A DNA stretch of 33,733 bases from Candidatus Tanganyikabacteria bacterium. GTDB lineage: Bacteria; Cyanobacteriota; Sericytochromatia; S15B-MN24; VGJW01. This document shows positions 1 to 8,662 of this stretch, piece by piece. The notes beneath the pieces were generated by a model that worked only from the letters and a program-made list of their open reading frames with translations, ran no database searches and was not told the DNA's origin. Both the position numbers and the translations under genes were made by a program. The stretch lies in the NCBI GenBank assembly GCA_016867235.1, contig VGJY01000029.1, positions 1 through 33,733 on the forward strand, given 5' to 3'. Each line of letters opens with the position of its first letter. Positions within the stretch are counted from its first letter, which is position 1.

Positions 1-144
1 CGCGGCGGGCGGCGTGGGCGTCGTGCCGGCCGCCGCGCGACCGGTCCTGCCCGTGACGTTTCCTGCCGGATCGCACCCGGCGGCCACGATCATGGCAGCC
101 AGGCATGTTCCGAGGGACCAGCCGCGCGGGCCCGGAAGTATCAA
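1..144 (-). CDS. N-terminus of a putative lipoprotein, running off the left edge
   Basis: A minus-strand frame stays open for 48 codons from a TTG at 144 to the window edge. It begins with a short region containing Arg7, then a hydrophobic stretch ending in the lipobox V-A-A-G-C with Cys24, followed by a Gly/Thr/Pro/Ala-rich linker. That is the standard layout of a lipoprotein signal peptide and surface linker, and third positions are mostly G or C as in neighbouring genes. The TTG is preceded by a G-run about three bases upstream, a poor ribosome site, so the start is uncertain. The mature domain lies outside the window and no function can be given. Confidence 0.4.
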   Translation of the reverse strand, partial: MILPGPRGWSLGTCLAAMIVAAGCDPAGNVTGRTGRAAAGTTPTPPAA

Positions 145-253
145 GCGCCCCCCAAGAGTCTCCCTTGTTGCTTGGACGAGAGCATTTGTACCCTCGGGCG
201 TCGCCAGCGCGCGCTTGTTCCGGCCAGGCTGCGCGACCGGCCGGTTCCGGCGG

Positions 254-418
254 CTAGAAGAGCTGCAACAGGCTAGGCATGCCCTGGCCGCGGACCGGCC
301 CGCCCTTGCCGGGTCGCCCGCCGGCCCACGGCATGACGTTGTCGAATAGCGCCGGCAACTGCTGGATGCCGCGGCGTACCAGGCCGGAGAAAATCGATCC
401 GAAGCCGTTGATTCCCAT
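254..418 (-). CDS. possible small protein of unknown function (54 aa)
   Basis: A 54-codon minus-strand frame starts MGINGFGSIFSGL and is rich in Gly, Pro and hydrophobic residues, with an amphipathic-looking N-terminal half and the C-terminus SLLQLF. A GGGGG run lies five bases before the ATG at 418; further in-frame starts exist at 430 (ATG) and 439 (GTG). It has no recognised domain or signal peptide. It lies just upstream of, and divergent from, the MiaE-like gene. It could be a chance frame in GC-rich DNA. Confidence 0.3.
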   Translation of the reverse strand: MGINGFGSIFSGLVRRGIQQLPALFDNVMPWAGGRPGKGGPVRGQGMPSLLQLF

Positions 419-456
419 CACAACCCCCATTTCACCCACCCGCCCGTGTTATACCC

Positions 457-1092
457 ATGTTTGGCGGCTTTAAACGCCTGTTTCGCTACAATGAAACAAT
501 GGTCCTCCCGCACGAACGTCTCGGCCTCCTGGCGCCCACCCGGCCGGAATGGGTGGCGGCGGCCTGCGCGGATACCGCCACGTTGCTGGCCGACCACGCG
601 CATTGCGAGAAGAAGGCGGCGGCGACCGCTCTCAGCCTGATCTCCCGCCACCCGGAGGACGCTCGCCTGGTCGAGTCGATGCTGCACCTGGCGCAGGAAG
701 AACTCGGGCATTTCCAGCGCCTCTTCGCGGTCCTGCGGGCGCGCCGCATCCCGTTGCCGCGCGACGAGGCCGACCCGTACGTGAATGCGCTCCTTTCGCT
801 CGTGCGGCGCGATCCGGCCGTCAACCTTCTCGACCGCCTGCTGGTGCTGAGCATGGTGGAGGCGCGCAGTTGCGAGCGCTTCCTTCTCCTGGCGGAGCGG
901 CTGGAAGATCCCGACCTCGCGCGGCTGTATGCCGACCTGGCCAGGTCGGAGGAAGGGCATGCGCGCTTGTTCGTGCAGCTTGCCGAGCGTTATGTATCAA
1001 ACTCCGCGGTTGCCGCGCGCCTCGACGAGTTCCGGAGACACGAAGCGGAAATCGTTGCCCGATTGCCGGACCTCCCGCGCATGCACGGGTGA
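457..1092 (+). CDS. miaE: MiaE-like tRNA-(ms2io6A37) hydroxylase
   Basis: This is a diiron, ferritin-like protein of the MiaE family, which hydroxylates the isopentenyl group of 2-methylthio-N6-isopentenyladenosine at position 37 of certain tRNAs. The full ligand set is visible: Glu51, Glu82 and His85 (in EELGH), Glu135, and Glu165 and His168 (in SEEGH), spread over four predicted helices. At 197-211 aa it matches the shorter members of the family. Family alignments normally begin near LLAPTRPEW, so the ATG at 499 may be the true start. Neither 457 nor 499 has a clear ribosome site, and a TACAAT hexamer at 487-492 could serve as a -10 box for a near-leaderless transcript from 499. It appears monocistronic, with the PilZ gene 105 bp downstream. 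Confidence 0.85.
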   Translation: MFGGFKRLFRYNETMVLPHERLGLLAPTRPEWVAAACADTATLLADHAHCEKKAAATALSLISRHPEDARLVESMLHLAQEELGHFQRLFAVLRARRIPLPRDEADPYVNALLSLVRRDPAVNLLDRLLVLSMVEARSCERFLLLAERLEDPDLARLYADLARSEEGHARLFVQLAERYVSNSAVAARLDEFRRHEAEIVARLPDLPRMHG

Positions 1093-1165
1093 ATGTTGCA
1101 ACATAATCAACAAATTTTGTGATCAACGTGACATTTGCTCGCTCTTGCGGGTAAACGAGTACTCG
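1093..1165. promoter_or_regulatory. two perfect palindromes upstream of the PilZ gene
   Basis: ATGTTGCAACAT (1093-1104) and CGAGTACTCG (1156-1165) are perfect palindromes in the 105-bp space between the MiaE-like gene and the PilZ gene. The stretch between them is unusually AT-rich for this window. They are plausible operator half-site pairs in the PilZ leader, but no regulator family can be assigned and no convincing -35/-10 pair was found. Confidence 0.3.
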
Positions 1166-1197
1166 GAGAATTGGGGTAAGCGCAAGGAGGCGCGACG

Positions 1198-1614
1198 ATG
1201 GGTGATATTATGTTGGCGAAACGGAGTTCGCCGGATAACTCGCAATTTGGCTCATGCGGTTGGCATGATCTGGTCGAACGCGACCGGCGCCATGCCGTGC
1301 GAAAGGCCGTGTCCCTGCAAGTCGAGATCGTGACGCCGGACGGCACCTCGCAATGTGCCAGGGTCTTCAACCTCTCGGCGTCCGGCATGCTGATCGCGGA
1401 TCTTCCCTTCAGGCCGGAGGTCGGCGACGTGCACGAGTACCGCCTCAGCGTGGCGGATCAGGAGATCGGCCTGCGAGGCGTCGTGCGGCGCCGGCAGACC
1501 ATCCCGCAGTTCGGCAACGCGGCGGGGGTGGCGTTCGTCGGCCTGCCCGAGCGAGTACGCAGGGCGCTACTCGACTTCCTGTTCGGCTCGAAGTTGGCCG
1601 GCGCTTCGGCCTGA
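1198..1614 (+). CDS. PilZ domain protein, putative c-di-GMP receptor
   Basis: A single-domain PilZ protein of 138 aa. The c-di-GMP-binding signature is present: an Arg-rich segment ERDRRHAVRKAV (Arg31 and Arg35 in RxxxR spacing), then N-L-S-A-S-G at 58-63, which corresponds to the D/NxSxxG motif. The remainder has the alternating beta pattern expected of the barrel and ends in a helix (RVRRALLDFLFG). A strong ribosome site, AAGGAGG, sits about seven bases before the ATG. PilZ proteins bind c-di-GMP and pass the signal to motility, exopolysaccharide or transcription partners; nothing nearby names the target. About 80 bp separate it from the next plus-strand gene. Confidence 0.85.
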   Translation: MGDIMLAKRSSPDNSQFGSCGWHDLVERDRRHAVRKAVSLQVEIVTPDGTSQCARVFNLSASGMLIADLPFRPEVGDVHEYRLSVADQEIGLRGVVRRRQTIPQFGNAAGVAFVGLPERVRRALLDFLFGSKLAGASA

Positions 1615-1696
1615 GTTCCGGAACTCGCGTGACGCTCCCCTGAAGGTCGCCTGAAGTCCAGGTGCTTCCGCCGGGTAAGAGACCCGGAGAGGCCTC

Positions 1697-4654
1697 GTGG
1701 GACAGAAGCGACTGATGGGGAGCGGCCAGCCGAGGCACGTCGCCATGGCGTGGCTCGCGGTGGCGATCTGCGCCGTCTTTGCGGCCCTTGCCGGCTGCAC
1801 CCTGGCGGGCGGGGCCGGCCGCCTCGCGGCGGTTGCCGGTCTGGTCCCCGCGGCCGCGCCGGCCGGACCGGCCCTTGTCGTGGGCGAGGCGGAGCGCCTG
1901 GCCCCGGGAGCCGTGCCCCCGGGCAAAGGTCAGGTCGAACTGGGCGTGCGCTGGCCGGCGCGCGCCGCGCAGGTGATCCCGGATTCGACCGATCGGGTGG
2001 CATTCGACGTCATCCGGGCCGGCACCCTGGTTGCGTCCACTTCGGTCGCGCGACCGGCCGGCGGCGGCACGGCCACCTCGTCGCTCGAACTCGACGCGGG
2101 GAGCTACCGCCTCGACGCGGCGGCGAAGACCGGCGTGGCCGGCACCGTCGTGGCGACCGCGTCGGCGACTCTGACAGTGATCGGCGGGGCGCGGGTGTCG
2201 GCGGCCCTCACCCTCGGCGCCGCCTACTCGCCCGCGATCACGGCCTTGAGCCAGACCTCCGGCCTGGTGGGCGAGAGCGTGATCGTCACCGGCAGCAACC
2301 TCGTGCTGTCCTGGGCGGGGACGCCGTCGGTGCGGTTCACGGGCACCACGGCCTCGGTATCGGCCACGGTCGCCGCAATCGGCACGGACTCGATCACGGT
2401 CACCATACCGGCCGGCGCCGTCTCGGGCCCGGTGCAGGTGAGCGTGGACGGCGTCGTGGCCGCCAAGGTGGACTTCGGCGTGGTCGCCGGAAACCCGCAA
2501 CTGTTCGCGCTGCAAAGTCCGATCGCGTCGGCGGGCGACACCATTTACCTGGAAGGCATCTTCGGCTCGGCGGCGGTGGTCAACTTTCCCGGAGGCGTGA
2601 CCGCCAACGCCACGGTCCTGGGACGCAACCGGGCGAGCGTGGTGGTGCCTGCCAGTGCGACGAACGGAGCCCTCACCGTCAGCACCGCGGGGGCGACCAC
2701 GACCGGCCGGCCTTTCCGCGCCGCTTCGTTCACGCCCGGCCTGGGCAAGGCGTTTCGCAAGCGCTACGAGCAGACCGACAGCGGGCGGCAGATGCCCTCG
2801 ATGGCTCAGCCCCGAGCATTCGCCTGCACGGCCCAGATCGGCCGCTACGTCTACTCGGTCGCGGGCGACGCCGGCGGCGGCCGCCTCGGCACGGTGGACC
2901 GCGCGGCGTTCGACGCTGCCGGCAATCTGGGGCCATTCGCCACCGTCTCGGGCGTGGACCTGGCGGTGCCGCGGGAGAACCTTGGCTGCGCGGTCGTCGG
3001 CAGCTACTTTTACGTCTTCGGCGGCTATGGCCTCTCGACGCACCCCGGTTCGGTCGAGCGCGCGCCGATCGACGCGGCCGGCAACCTGAGCGACTTCGAG
3101 ACCGTTCCCGGTGTTACCTTGGTGACGCCGCGAGAGAGCTTCGGCTGGGCCGTCATTGGCCGCCACCTGTACCTTTTCGGCGGCTACGGCAACACGTCGC
3201 TCAACACCGTCGAGCGTGCGCCGATAGACGCCAGCGGCAACCTCGGGACCTTCGCGACCTGGCAAAACGCGATGAACGGGGATCGCTGGCGCTTCGGCCT
3301 CGCGGTCCTCGGCAACTACGTCTACGCGATCGGCGGCAAGATCGGCGGAGTCCTTGTCGGGACGGTCGAGCGCGCGGCGATCGACGGCGAAGGCAATGTC
3401 GGCGCGTTCCAGGCGGTTGGCGGGATCAACCTCGTCGCGGCGCGTCAGAATCACGGCACCGCGGTCGTCGGGAGCGCCGTGTACGTGTTCGGCGGGGAAG
3501 GTGGGTCGACGCTCGACACCGTCGAGTGCGCGCCCGTCACCGCCGGTACCCTGGGGACCTTCGCCACCGTGTCCGGCCTGACGCTCACGACCGCCCGCTA
3601 CTCATTCGGGACGGCCATCGGCGGGAACCATCTGTACGTCTTCGGCGGGCAGGGAGCCAGTGGCCGGCAGTATGGCGTGGAGCGGGTCGCCATCGCCCCG
3701 GCGGGCTCCCTGGGCGACTTCGCGGCCGCCCCTGGCAGCGTGCTCACCCGCGGGCGCAAGGAGTTTGGCCGCGCGCTGGTCGGCAAGTACTACTACGTGT
3801 ACGGCGGCGACGGCGGCGGGGGCGTCGGCCCCATCGGCGACGTCGAGCGCGCGGAAATTGACGCGGCCGGCAACATGGGCAGCTTCTCGGTGGTGTCCGG
3901 CGTGACGCTGCCGGGCAATCTCAAGTACGTCGGGTCGGCCCTGGTGGGCGGCAAGCTGTTCACCATGGGAGGGCACTCGGGCGGCTCCAGCTCCGGGGTA
4001 TGGCAGTCCGCGGTCGATCTGGACGGCAACTTCCCCAGCCCCTCGAATGTCTCGGGAGTCGACCTGGTAACCGGCCGGCACAGCTTCGGCATCGCGGTGA
4101 TCGGCAACTACGTCTACGTCTTCGGCGGCTACGGGACGGTCGGCTGCTGCCAGAGCGCCCTGGACAGCGTCGAGCGCGCGACTCTGGATGGCTCGGGCAA
4201 CATCGGCGACTTCGCCGCCTACGGGACGAGCGTCCTGACCCAGGCGCGAAGCGGGATCTGCAGCGCGGTGATCGGGAACTACGTCTACGCCCTCGGTGGC
4301 GGCTACGGCGGGGTCGTGGATCGGGCGGCCATCGACGCGTCGGGCAATCTGGCAACCTTCGCCTCGGCGGGCGTCAGTCTCGCGTCCGACCGGATCCGGC
4401 CGGAATGCGCGGTGGTCGGCGACTACCTGTACGTGTTCGGCGGCTGGGTAGGCGGGGCGCGCGCAGCTTCGGTCGAGCGCGCGGCAGTCTCGGCGGCAGG
4501 CGATCTCGGAGCTTTCTCGGTCGTGGGCCAGCTCCTGGGCACGGGGCGGGGGGCGTTCGGCCACGCCCTGATCGGCAACTGGCTGTACGCCGTGGGTGGC
4601 GGAGAGGACGGGGCGTTCGTGACGACCTCGGTGGAACGGGCCGCCCTCCCGTGA
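1697..4654 (+). CDS. large lipoprotein with two TIG domains and a 12-repeat kelch-like propeller (paralog 1)
   Basis: A 985-aa exported lipoprotein. GTG at 1697 follows the ribosome site GGAGAGG. The signal peptide ends in the lipobox A-L-A-G-C with Cys34. Residues about 50-175 form a beta-rich domain (GQVELGVRWPARAAQ). Two IPT/TIG immunoglobulin-like domains follow at about 177-262 and 265-345. From residue 383 to the end run twelve tandem repeats of about 52 residues, consensus (N/R)YxYVFGGYxxxxLxTVERAxIDxxGNLGxFxxVxGVxLxxxRxxFGxAVIG. The last repeat is a half and is completed by the segment before the first, the Velcro closure typical of propellers. The repeats resemble kelch/galactose-oxidase blades but are degenerate. 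An enzyme role is not supported; a surface binding or adhesion role is an inference. Its paralog lies at 5561-8491. Confidence 0.8.
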   Translation: MGQKRLMGSGQPRHVAMAWLAVAICAVFAALAGCTLAGGAGRLAAVAGLVPAAAPAGPALVVGEAERLAPGAVPPGKGQVELGVRWPARAAQVIPDSTDRVAFDVIRAGTLVASTSVARPAGGGTATSSLELDAGSYRLDAAAKTGVAGTVVATASATLTVIGGARVSAALTLGAAYSPAITALSQTSGLVGESVIVTGSNLVLSWAGTPSVRFTGTTASVSATVAAIGTDSITVTIPAGAVSGPVQVSVDGVVAAKVDFGVVAGNPQLFALQSPIASAGDTIYLEGIFGSAAVVNFPGGVTANATVLGRNRASVVVPASATNGALTVSTAGATTTGRPFRAASFTPGLGKAFRKRYEQTDSGRQMPSMAQPRAFACTAQIGRYVYSVAGDAGGGRLGTVDRAAFDAAGNLGPFATVSGVDLAVPRENLGCAVVGSYFYVFGGYGLSTHPGSVERAPIDAAGNLSDFETVPGVTLVTPRESFGWAVIGRHLYLFGGYGNTSLNTVERAPIDASGNLGTFATWQNAMNGDRWRFGLAVLGNYVYAIGGKIGGVLVGTVERAAIDGEGNVGAFQAVGGINLVAARQNHGTAVVGSAVYVFGGEGGSTLDTVECAPVTAGTLGTFATVSGLTLTTARYSFGTAIGGNHLYVFGGQGASGRQYGVERVAIAPAGSLGDFAAAPGSVLTRGRKEFGRALVGKYYYVYGGDGGGGVGPIGDVERAEIDAAGNMGSFSVVSGVTLPGNLKYVGSALVGGKLFTMGGHSGGSSSGVWQSAVDLDGNFPSPSNVSGVDLVTGRHSFGIAVIGNYVYVFGGYGTVGCCQSALDSVERATLDGSGNIGDFAAYGTSVLTQARSGICSAVIGNYVYALGGGYGGVVDRAAIDASGNLATFASAGVSLASDRIRPECAVVGDYLYVFGGWVGGARAASVERAAVSAAGDLGAFSVVGQLLGTGRGAFGHALIGNWLYAVGGGEDGAFVTTSVERAALP
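2843..4651 (+). repeat. twelve kelch-like coding repeats of about 156 bp, paralog 1
   Basis: These are tandem in-frame repeats, each encoding an NYVYVFGGYG-like strand, a TVERAPIDxxGNL strand and a PRxxFGxAVIG strand. Copies 1-11 are complete and copy 12 stops after VERAALP. Copies 7 and 9 carry short loop insertions (Gly-rich in 7, two adjacent Cys in 9). Copy 3 has lost the usual VxGV segment and has a Trp-rich substitute. Confidence 0.8.
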
Positions 4655-4661
4655 CGCATCT

Positions 4662-5408
4662 CTAGAAGCGCACGAGCTTGAGCATGCGCCCGAAGAGGCT
4701 CCCGCCGCCGCGCAGCATGAAGCCGCCGGCGTTGCCGGCGAGGCGGACCGGCGCCGGGCCGTAGCCGGCCACCTTCTCGACCATGGCGGCTCCCAGTTCG
4801 CCGCCCTTGACGATGCCCCGGGCCGACATGCCTTGCACGGCGCCCAGCACACGCGCCCTGGCCTGCTTCGAGGCAAACTCCCCGGCAGCCTTCTCCCCGC
4901 CCCGGCCGAGCGCGCGGGCGTAGTCGTCCAGCGACGACAGCAAGGTCTCCTCCATCGCGACATGGGCCTCGCCCATCACGCGGGCGGCAGCGTCGGTCGC
5001 TCCCCGCCAGCCGCCGGGCTTGACGCCCGCCCACTTGGTCGTGATGAAGCTCCCGCCCTCCGGCGCCTTCTCGATGAGGAAGAACGCCTTGCCCGTGAAA
5101 CCTTCGGTGAGCTTCACCGACACCAGGGCCTTCTTGCCGGCCCGGGCGCGTTTGAGTGCCAGCGCCAGGTTCGCCTTGCTCTCCTCGATGCGCAGCCACG
5201 GCATGCCGGGGAGGTTGAGCGGGCTGAATTCGAAGACGAGTTTCTTGCCGGTGTCGGTGGCGTTGCGCGTCCTGCCGACCCTGAACCAGGTTCCCCAGTC
5301 CCGCGACAGGGCGCGGACCAGGTCCGACGGTTCGGCCGCGACCCTGGTCTTCGTGGTGACCGTGATGCGGCCTCCCCGGACGATCATGGGGCTTTCGACG
5401 CGTTGCAC
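4662..5408 (-). CDS. uncharacterised protein, N-terminal half SRPBCC-like
   Basis: A 248-aa soluble protein without a signal peptide. GTG at 5408 is preceded by AGAGGAG nine bases upstream. Residues about 14-160 (opening ITVTTKTRVAAEPSDLVRAL and ending in a long helix, ARVMGEAHVAMEETLLSSLDDYAR) have the strand-helix-strand...long-helix order of SRPBCC/START-type ligand-binding folds. The C-terminal 90 residues are Ala/Gly-rich, with small-residue helices, and end in GRMLKLVRF. It is inverted between the two kelch lipoproteins and ends 7 bp from the first, so both must terminate in or past each other. The fold assignment rests on pattern only; the function is unknown. Confidence 0.65.
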   Translation of the reverse strand: MQRVESPMIVRGGRITVTTKTRVAAEPSDLVRALSRDWGTWFRVGRTRNATDTGKKLVFEFSPLNLPGMPWLRIEESKANLALALKRARAGKKALVSVKLTEGFTGKAFFLIEKAPEGGSFITTKWAGVKPGGWRGATDAAARVMGEAHVAMEETLLSSLDDYARALGRGGEKAAGEFASKQARARVLGAVQGMSARGIVKGGELGAAMVEKVAGYGPAPVRLAGNAGGFMLRGGGSLFGRMLKLVRF

Positions 5409-5560
5409 GCTCCCTCGCTCCTCTGATCAGCTTCATCGCCATTTCATGGGGCCAAGCTTGCGTAATGAGCGGATTAAGGTTCTGGCGATCGGGAAAATAC
5501 TGAAATGGCGACCGGCCAGCGGACCTAGACTGCTCGTGGGGTTCTGCAATCGCCTCGGGG

Positions 5561-8491
5561 ATGATGATGGCAAATCGATCCCGCTGGTTGGCGGCGCTCG
5601 CCGGCATGCTGGTGGCAGCGCTCGCCGGCGTGCTCGTGGTCGCGCTGGCCGGCTGCGCTTTGGCGGTGCTGCCCGAGCGGTTCGGCGGTCGGGCGCAGCC
5701 CCCCACGGTCGGCCCGCAGGCGGCCAGCATTGCGGCCAGCATTGCGGCCGGCGCTCCCGCGGCGCTGCCCCCGGGATCGGTCGCCGGCGGAAAGGGCCGG
5801 GTCGAGCTGAGCGTCAGGTGGCCGGAGCGGGCGGCGCAACTCATCCCCGACTCGGCCGGCCGCGTGGTCTTCGACTTCAAGCAGGGTGGCACCCTCGTGG
5901 CCTCGGCGTCGCTCACCCGGCCGGGAGGGGCGACGACGGCCACGGCGGCGGTCGACGTGGACGGCGGCGCCTATCGCCTGGAGGCCGCGGCGCAGAGTGG
6001 GCCGGCTTTCACGCCGGTGGCGACCGCGGCGACCGACGTCGTGGTGGTCCCGGGCGCGCGCGTGGCCGTCGCGCTCACCCTGGGACCGGCATACCCGCCC
6101 GCGGTAGCGGGTCTCAGCCAGACGGCGGGCCTGGTCGGCGAAGCCGTCGTGCTCGCGGGCAGCAACCTGGTGCTGTCCTGGGCGGCCACCCCGTCGGTGC
6201 GGTTCACTGGCACGACGGCCTCGGTGTCCGCCACGGTAACGGCGGTGGGGACCGACACGGTGACGGTCCGCGTGCCGGCCGGCGCCGTCTCGGGAGCGGT
6301 GCGGATCGCCGTGGACGGCGTACCGGCCGCCACCGTGAGCTTCGCCATTCGCCCCGGGAGTCCTTTCCTGGCGTTCATCCTGACTCCCGTGGCCTCGGCG
6401 GGCGACACGATCTTCCTCGAAGGGATCTTCGGCTCCAGCGCGGTGGTCAACTTCCCGGGCGGCGTGACATTCAACGCGTCGGTACTGGGTCCGCACCGCG
6501 CGAGCGTCGCGGTACCCGCCGGCGCGACCGCGGGCCCGCTGACCGTCACGACGGCCGGGACGACCATCGCCGGCCGGCCGTTCCGGGCGCCGTTCTTCTC
6601 TCTCGGGCTCGGGGCGCCGTTTCAAGCGCGCTACGACCAGATCGCCGGCGCGAGCCGCATGCCGGGCCTCGTCACGCCGCGCCGCGGCGCCGGCATCTGC
6701 GTGATCGGGAACTACCTCTACGTCATCGGCGGCACGACCGGATCCTCGCTGGATTCGGTCGAGCGCGCCGCGATCCAGGCTGACGGCACGCTCGGGCCCT
6801 TCAGCACCGTACCGGGAGTGACGCTCGCCGTCGCCGAGGGGGGGCCGGCCCGCGTGATCGGCAACTTCGTCTACTTGTTCGGCTACACCACCATCCAGCG
6901 CGCGACGATCGGCGAAAACGGCAATTTGAGTACGTTCCAGACCGTTGCCGGTGTGGCGACCACGGCCCAGTCGGCCCCGGGGATCGAGGTCATCGGCCGG
7001 TACGTGTACGCCGTGGGCGGCTACAACTCCCAGAGCGGCTACATGAAGACCGTGGAACGCGCGCCGATCGACGATTCCGGCAACCTCGGGCCCTTCGAAC
7101 CCGTCGCCGGCACCACCCTCGTGACGCAGCGCTATGCCTTCGCGACCGCCGTCGTCGGGGACAAGTTCTACGTCATCGGCGGCTCGAACGGCCCTATTCT
7201 GACCTCGGTCGAGCGGGCGTCCATCGACGGCAGCGGCAACCTGGGGACCTTCGAGGCCGTTCCGGGCGTGACCCTGGCCGCGCAACGGTTCGCGTTCGGG
7301 AGCGCCGTGATCGGGCCGCACGTCTACCTCATCGGCGGTTCCGACGGGCCCTTCCTCGGCTCGGTCGAGCGCGCCACGATCTCTGCCGGGGGCACCTTGA
7401 GCACCTTCCAGGCGGTGGCCGGCACCGCCTTGGCCACGCCGCGGGACAATTTCGGCACCGCGGTCGTCGGCAACTACCTTTACGTCGTGGGAGGCTACAA
7501 CGGCAGCAACGTCGGCGGCGTCGAACGGGTCGCGATCAACGGCTCCGGCGGCCTGGCGACGTTCGGCGCGGCCCCGGGGGGAGGCCTGCAGACACCGCGC
7601 GGCGGCTTCACGTCGGCGATCGCCGGCGGATACGTCTACGTCCTCGGGGGCTACGGCGGCACGTACCTGGCCACCGTCGAACGCGCACCGGTCGACGCGG
7701 CGGGCGACCTCGGCGCCTTTTCGGCGGTCACGGGGGGCGACCTGCCGACGAGCCGCTCCGGCCATACCAGCGCCGTCATCGGGAACTACCTCTACGTCCT
7801 GGGCGGGTATGGCCCGAGCATTTCGTTCGGGACGCAGATCGAACGGGCGACCCTCGATCCGGCGGGGAATCTCGGCGCTTTCGAGACCTTGAGCGGGGTC
7901 ACGCTGGAGTCCGGGAGGGCCGTCGGCCGCTGTGTCGTGATCGGCAACTACCTCTACCACCTGGGCGGCTACAGGTGGGGCTGGCTCAAGACCGTGGAGC
8001 GGGCCCAGATCGACGGCGCCGGGAATCTGGCGACCTTCCAGGCCGTCGGCGACGTCAACCTGGTCCGCGAGCGGGAGAAGTTCGGCATCGCGGTCCTGGG
8101 GAACTGGCTCTACGTCATCGGCGGGTACGATGGCCAGAACTTGCTAGACAGCGTGGAGCGGGCTCCGATAGACGGTTCAGGCAACCTCGGCGCCTTCGCG
8201 ACCATCGCGGGCATCACCCTGACAACGGCCCGTAACGCCATGTCTTGCGTCGTCATCGGGCGCTACCTCTACGTGGTCGGGGGCGAGGCCGCTGGCAAGC
8301 TCGATACGGTGGAGCGAGCCCCGATCTCGACGTCGGGCGAACTGGGCCCCTTCGAAGCCGTCACCGGCGTCACCCTGGGGCTGGCGCGCGCCGAGTACGG
8401 CATCGCGGCCGTCGGCAACTACCTCTACGCCGTCGCCGGGTTCGGCAACTCGGGAGCGACCAGCACCGTAGAGCGGGCCCTGCTACGTTAG
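5561..8491 (+). CDS. large lipoprotein with two TIG domains and a 12-repeat kelch-like propeller (paralog 2)
   Basis: A 976-aa paralog of the 1697-4654 product, with the same order and nearly the same spacing: lipobox V-A-L-A-G-C (Cys32), an N-terminal beta domain, TIG domains at about 177-262 and 268-345, and twelve repeats from residue 384 ending VERALLR. The TIG region is close at DNA level too (about 6160-6240 against 2295-2375), so this is a gene duplication. Three ATG codons in a row open the gene, and a GGGG run just upstream best serves the third (5567). A 12-bp tandem duplication at about 5724-5755 encodes a repeated ASIA in the linker after the lipid-anchored Cys. Repeat 2 is shortened (LFGYTTIQRATI lacks the GG loop). 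A surface-exposed or periplasm-facing binding role is inferred. Confidence 0.8.
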   Translation: MMMANRSRWLAALAGMLVAALAGVLVVALAGCALAVLPERFGGRAQPPTVGPQAASIAASIAAGAPAALPPGSVAGGKGRVELSVRWPERAAQLIPDSAGRVVFDFKQGGTLVASASLTRPGGATTATAAVDVDGGAYRLEAAAQSGPAFTPVATAATDVVVVPGARVAVALTLGPAYPPAVAGLSQTAGLVGEAVVLAGSNLVLSWAATPSVRFTGTTASVSATVTAVGTDTVTVRVPAGAVSGAVRIAVDGVPAATVSFAIRPGSPFLAFILTPVASAGDTIFLEGIFGSSAVVNFPGGVTFNASVLGPHRASVAVPAGATAGPLTVTTAGTTIAGRPFRAPFFSLGLGAPFQARYDQIAGASRMPGLVTPRRGAGICVIGNYLYVIGGTTGSSLDSVERAAIQADGTLGPFSTVPGVTLAVAEGGPARVIGNFVYLFGYTTIQRATIGENGNLSTFQTVAGVATTAQSAPGIEVIGRYVYAVGGYNSQSGYMKTVERAPIDDSGNLGPFEPVAGTTLVTQRYAFATAVVGDKFYVIGGSNGPILTSVERASIDGSGNLGTFEAVPGVTLAAQRFAFGSAVIGPHVYLIGGSDGPFLGSVERATISAGGTLSTFQAVAGTALATPRDNFGTAVVGNYLYVVGGYNGSNVGGVERVAINGSGGLATFGAAPGGGLQTPRGGFTSAIAGGYVYVLGGYGGTYLATVERAPVDAAGDLGAFSAVTGGDLPTSRSGHTSAVIGNYLYVLGGYGPSISFGTQIERATLDPAGNLGAFETLSGVTLESGRAVGRCVVIGNYLYHLGGYRWGWLKTVERAQIDGAGNLATFQAVGDVNLVREREKFGIAVLGNWLYVIGGYDGQNLLDSVERAPIDGSGNLGAFATIAGITLTTARNAMSCVVIGRYLYVVGGEAAGKLDTVERAPISTSGELGPFEAVTGVTLGLARAEYGIAAVGNYLYAVAGFGNSGATSTVERALLR
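6710..8488 (+). repeat. twelve kelch-like coding repeats, paralog 2
   Basis: These are tandem in-frame repeats of roughly 51-54 codons with the same consensus as paralog 1 but more uniform, mostly NYLYVIGGYNG followed by VERAxIDGSGNLGxF. Eleven are full copies, and a terminal half copy is completed by the segment PRRGAGICVIG before copy 1. Repeat number and phase equal those of paralog 1, so the duplication was of the complete gene and blade number has been kept since. Confidence 0.8.
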
Positions 8492-8662
8492 CGGCGCCCG
8501 CCCCGTACCGGGCGTCCGCCTCGTCCCGAAGAGGTTAGCTTGACGTCGAAAGTTACACTGCTACACACTCAAGGGCTTGTTGAGACCAATTCTCAACGCC
8601 GGCCGGGAATTCACATCAAACTTTACACGCCATCCCGGCCGGCCGGGAAATCTTAAAAAACT

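Noticed and set aside
1445-3454. 669-codon minus-strand open frame opposite the first kelch lipoprotein
   Set aside because: It is antisense to a gene with a clear signal peptide and domains; its Arg/Asp/Gly/His-rich composition is the usual mirror of GC-rich coding DNA.
5525-7960. 811-codon minus-strand frame opposite the second kelch lipoprotein
   Set aside because: It has shadow composition with no motifs, while the plus-strand gene is supported by a lipobox, TIG domains and repeats.
2843-8488. CRISPR array or intergenic repeats
   Set aside because: The periodicity is in-frame protein repeats with diverged DNA, without identical short repeats and unique spacers.
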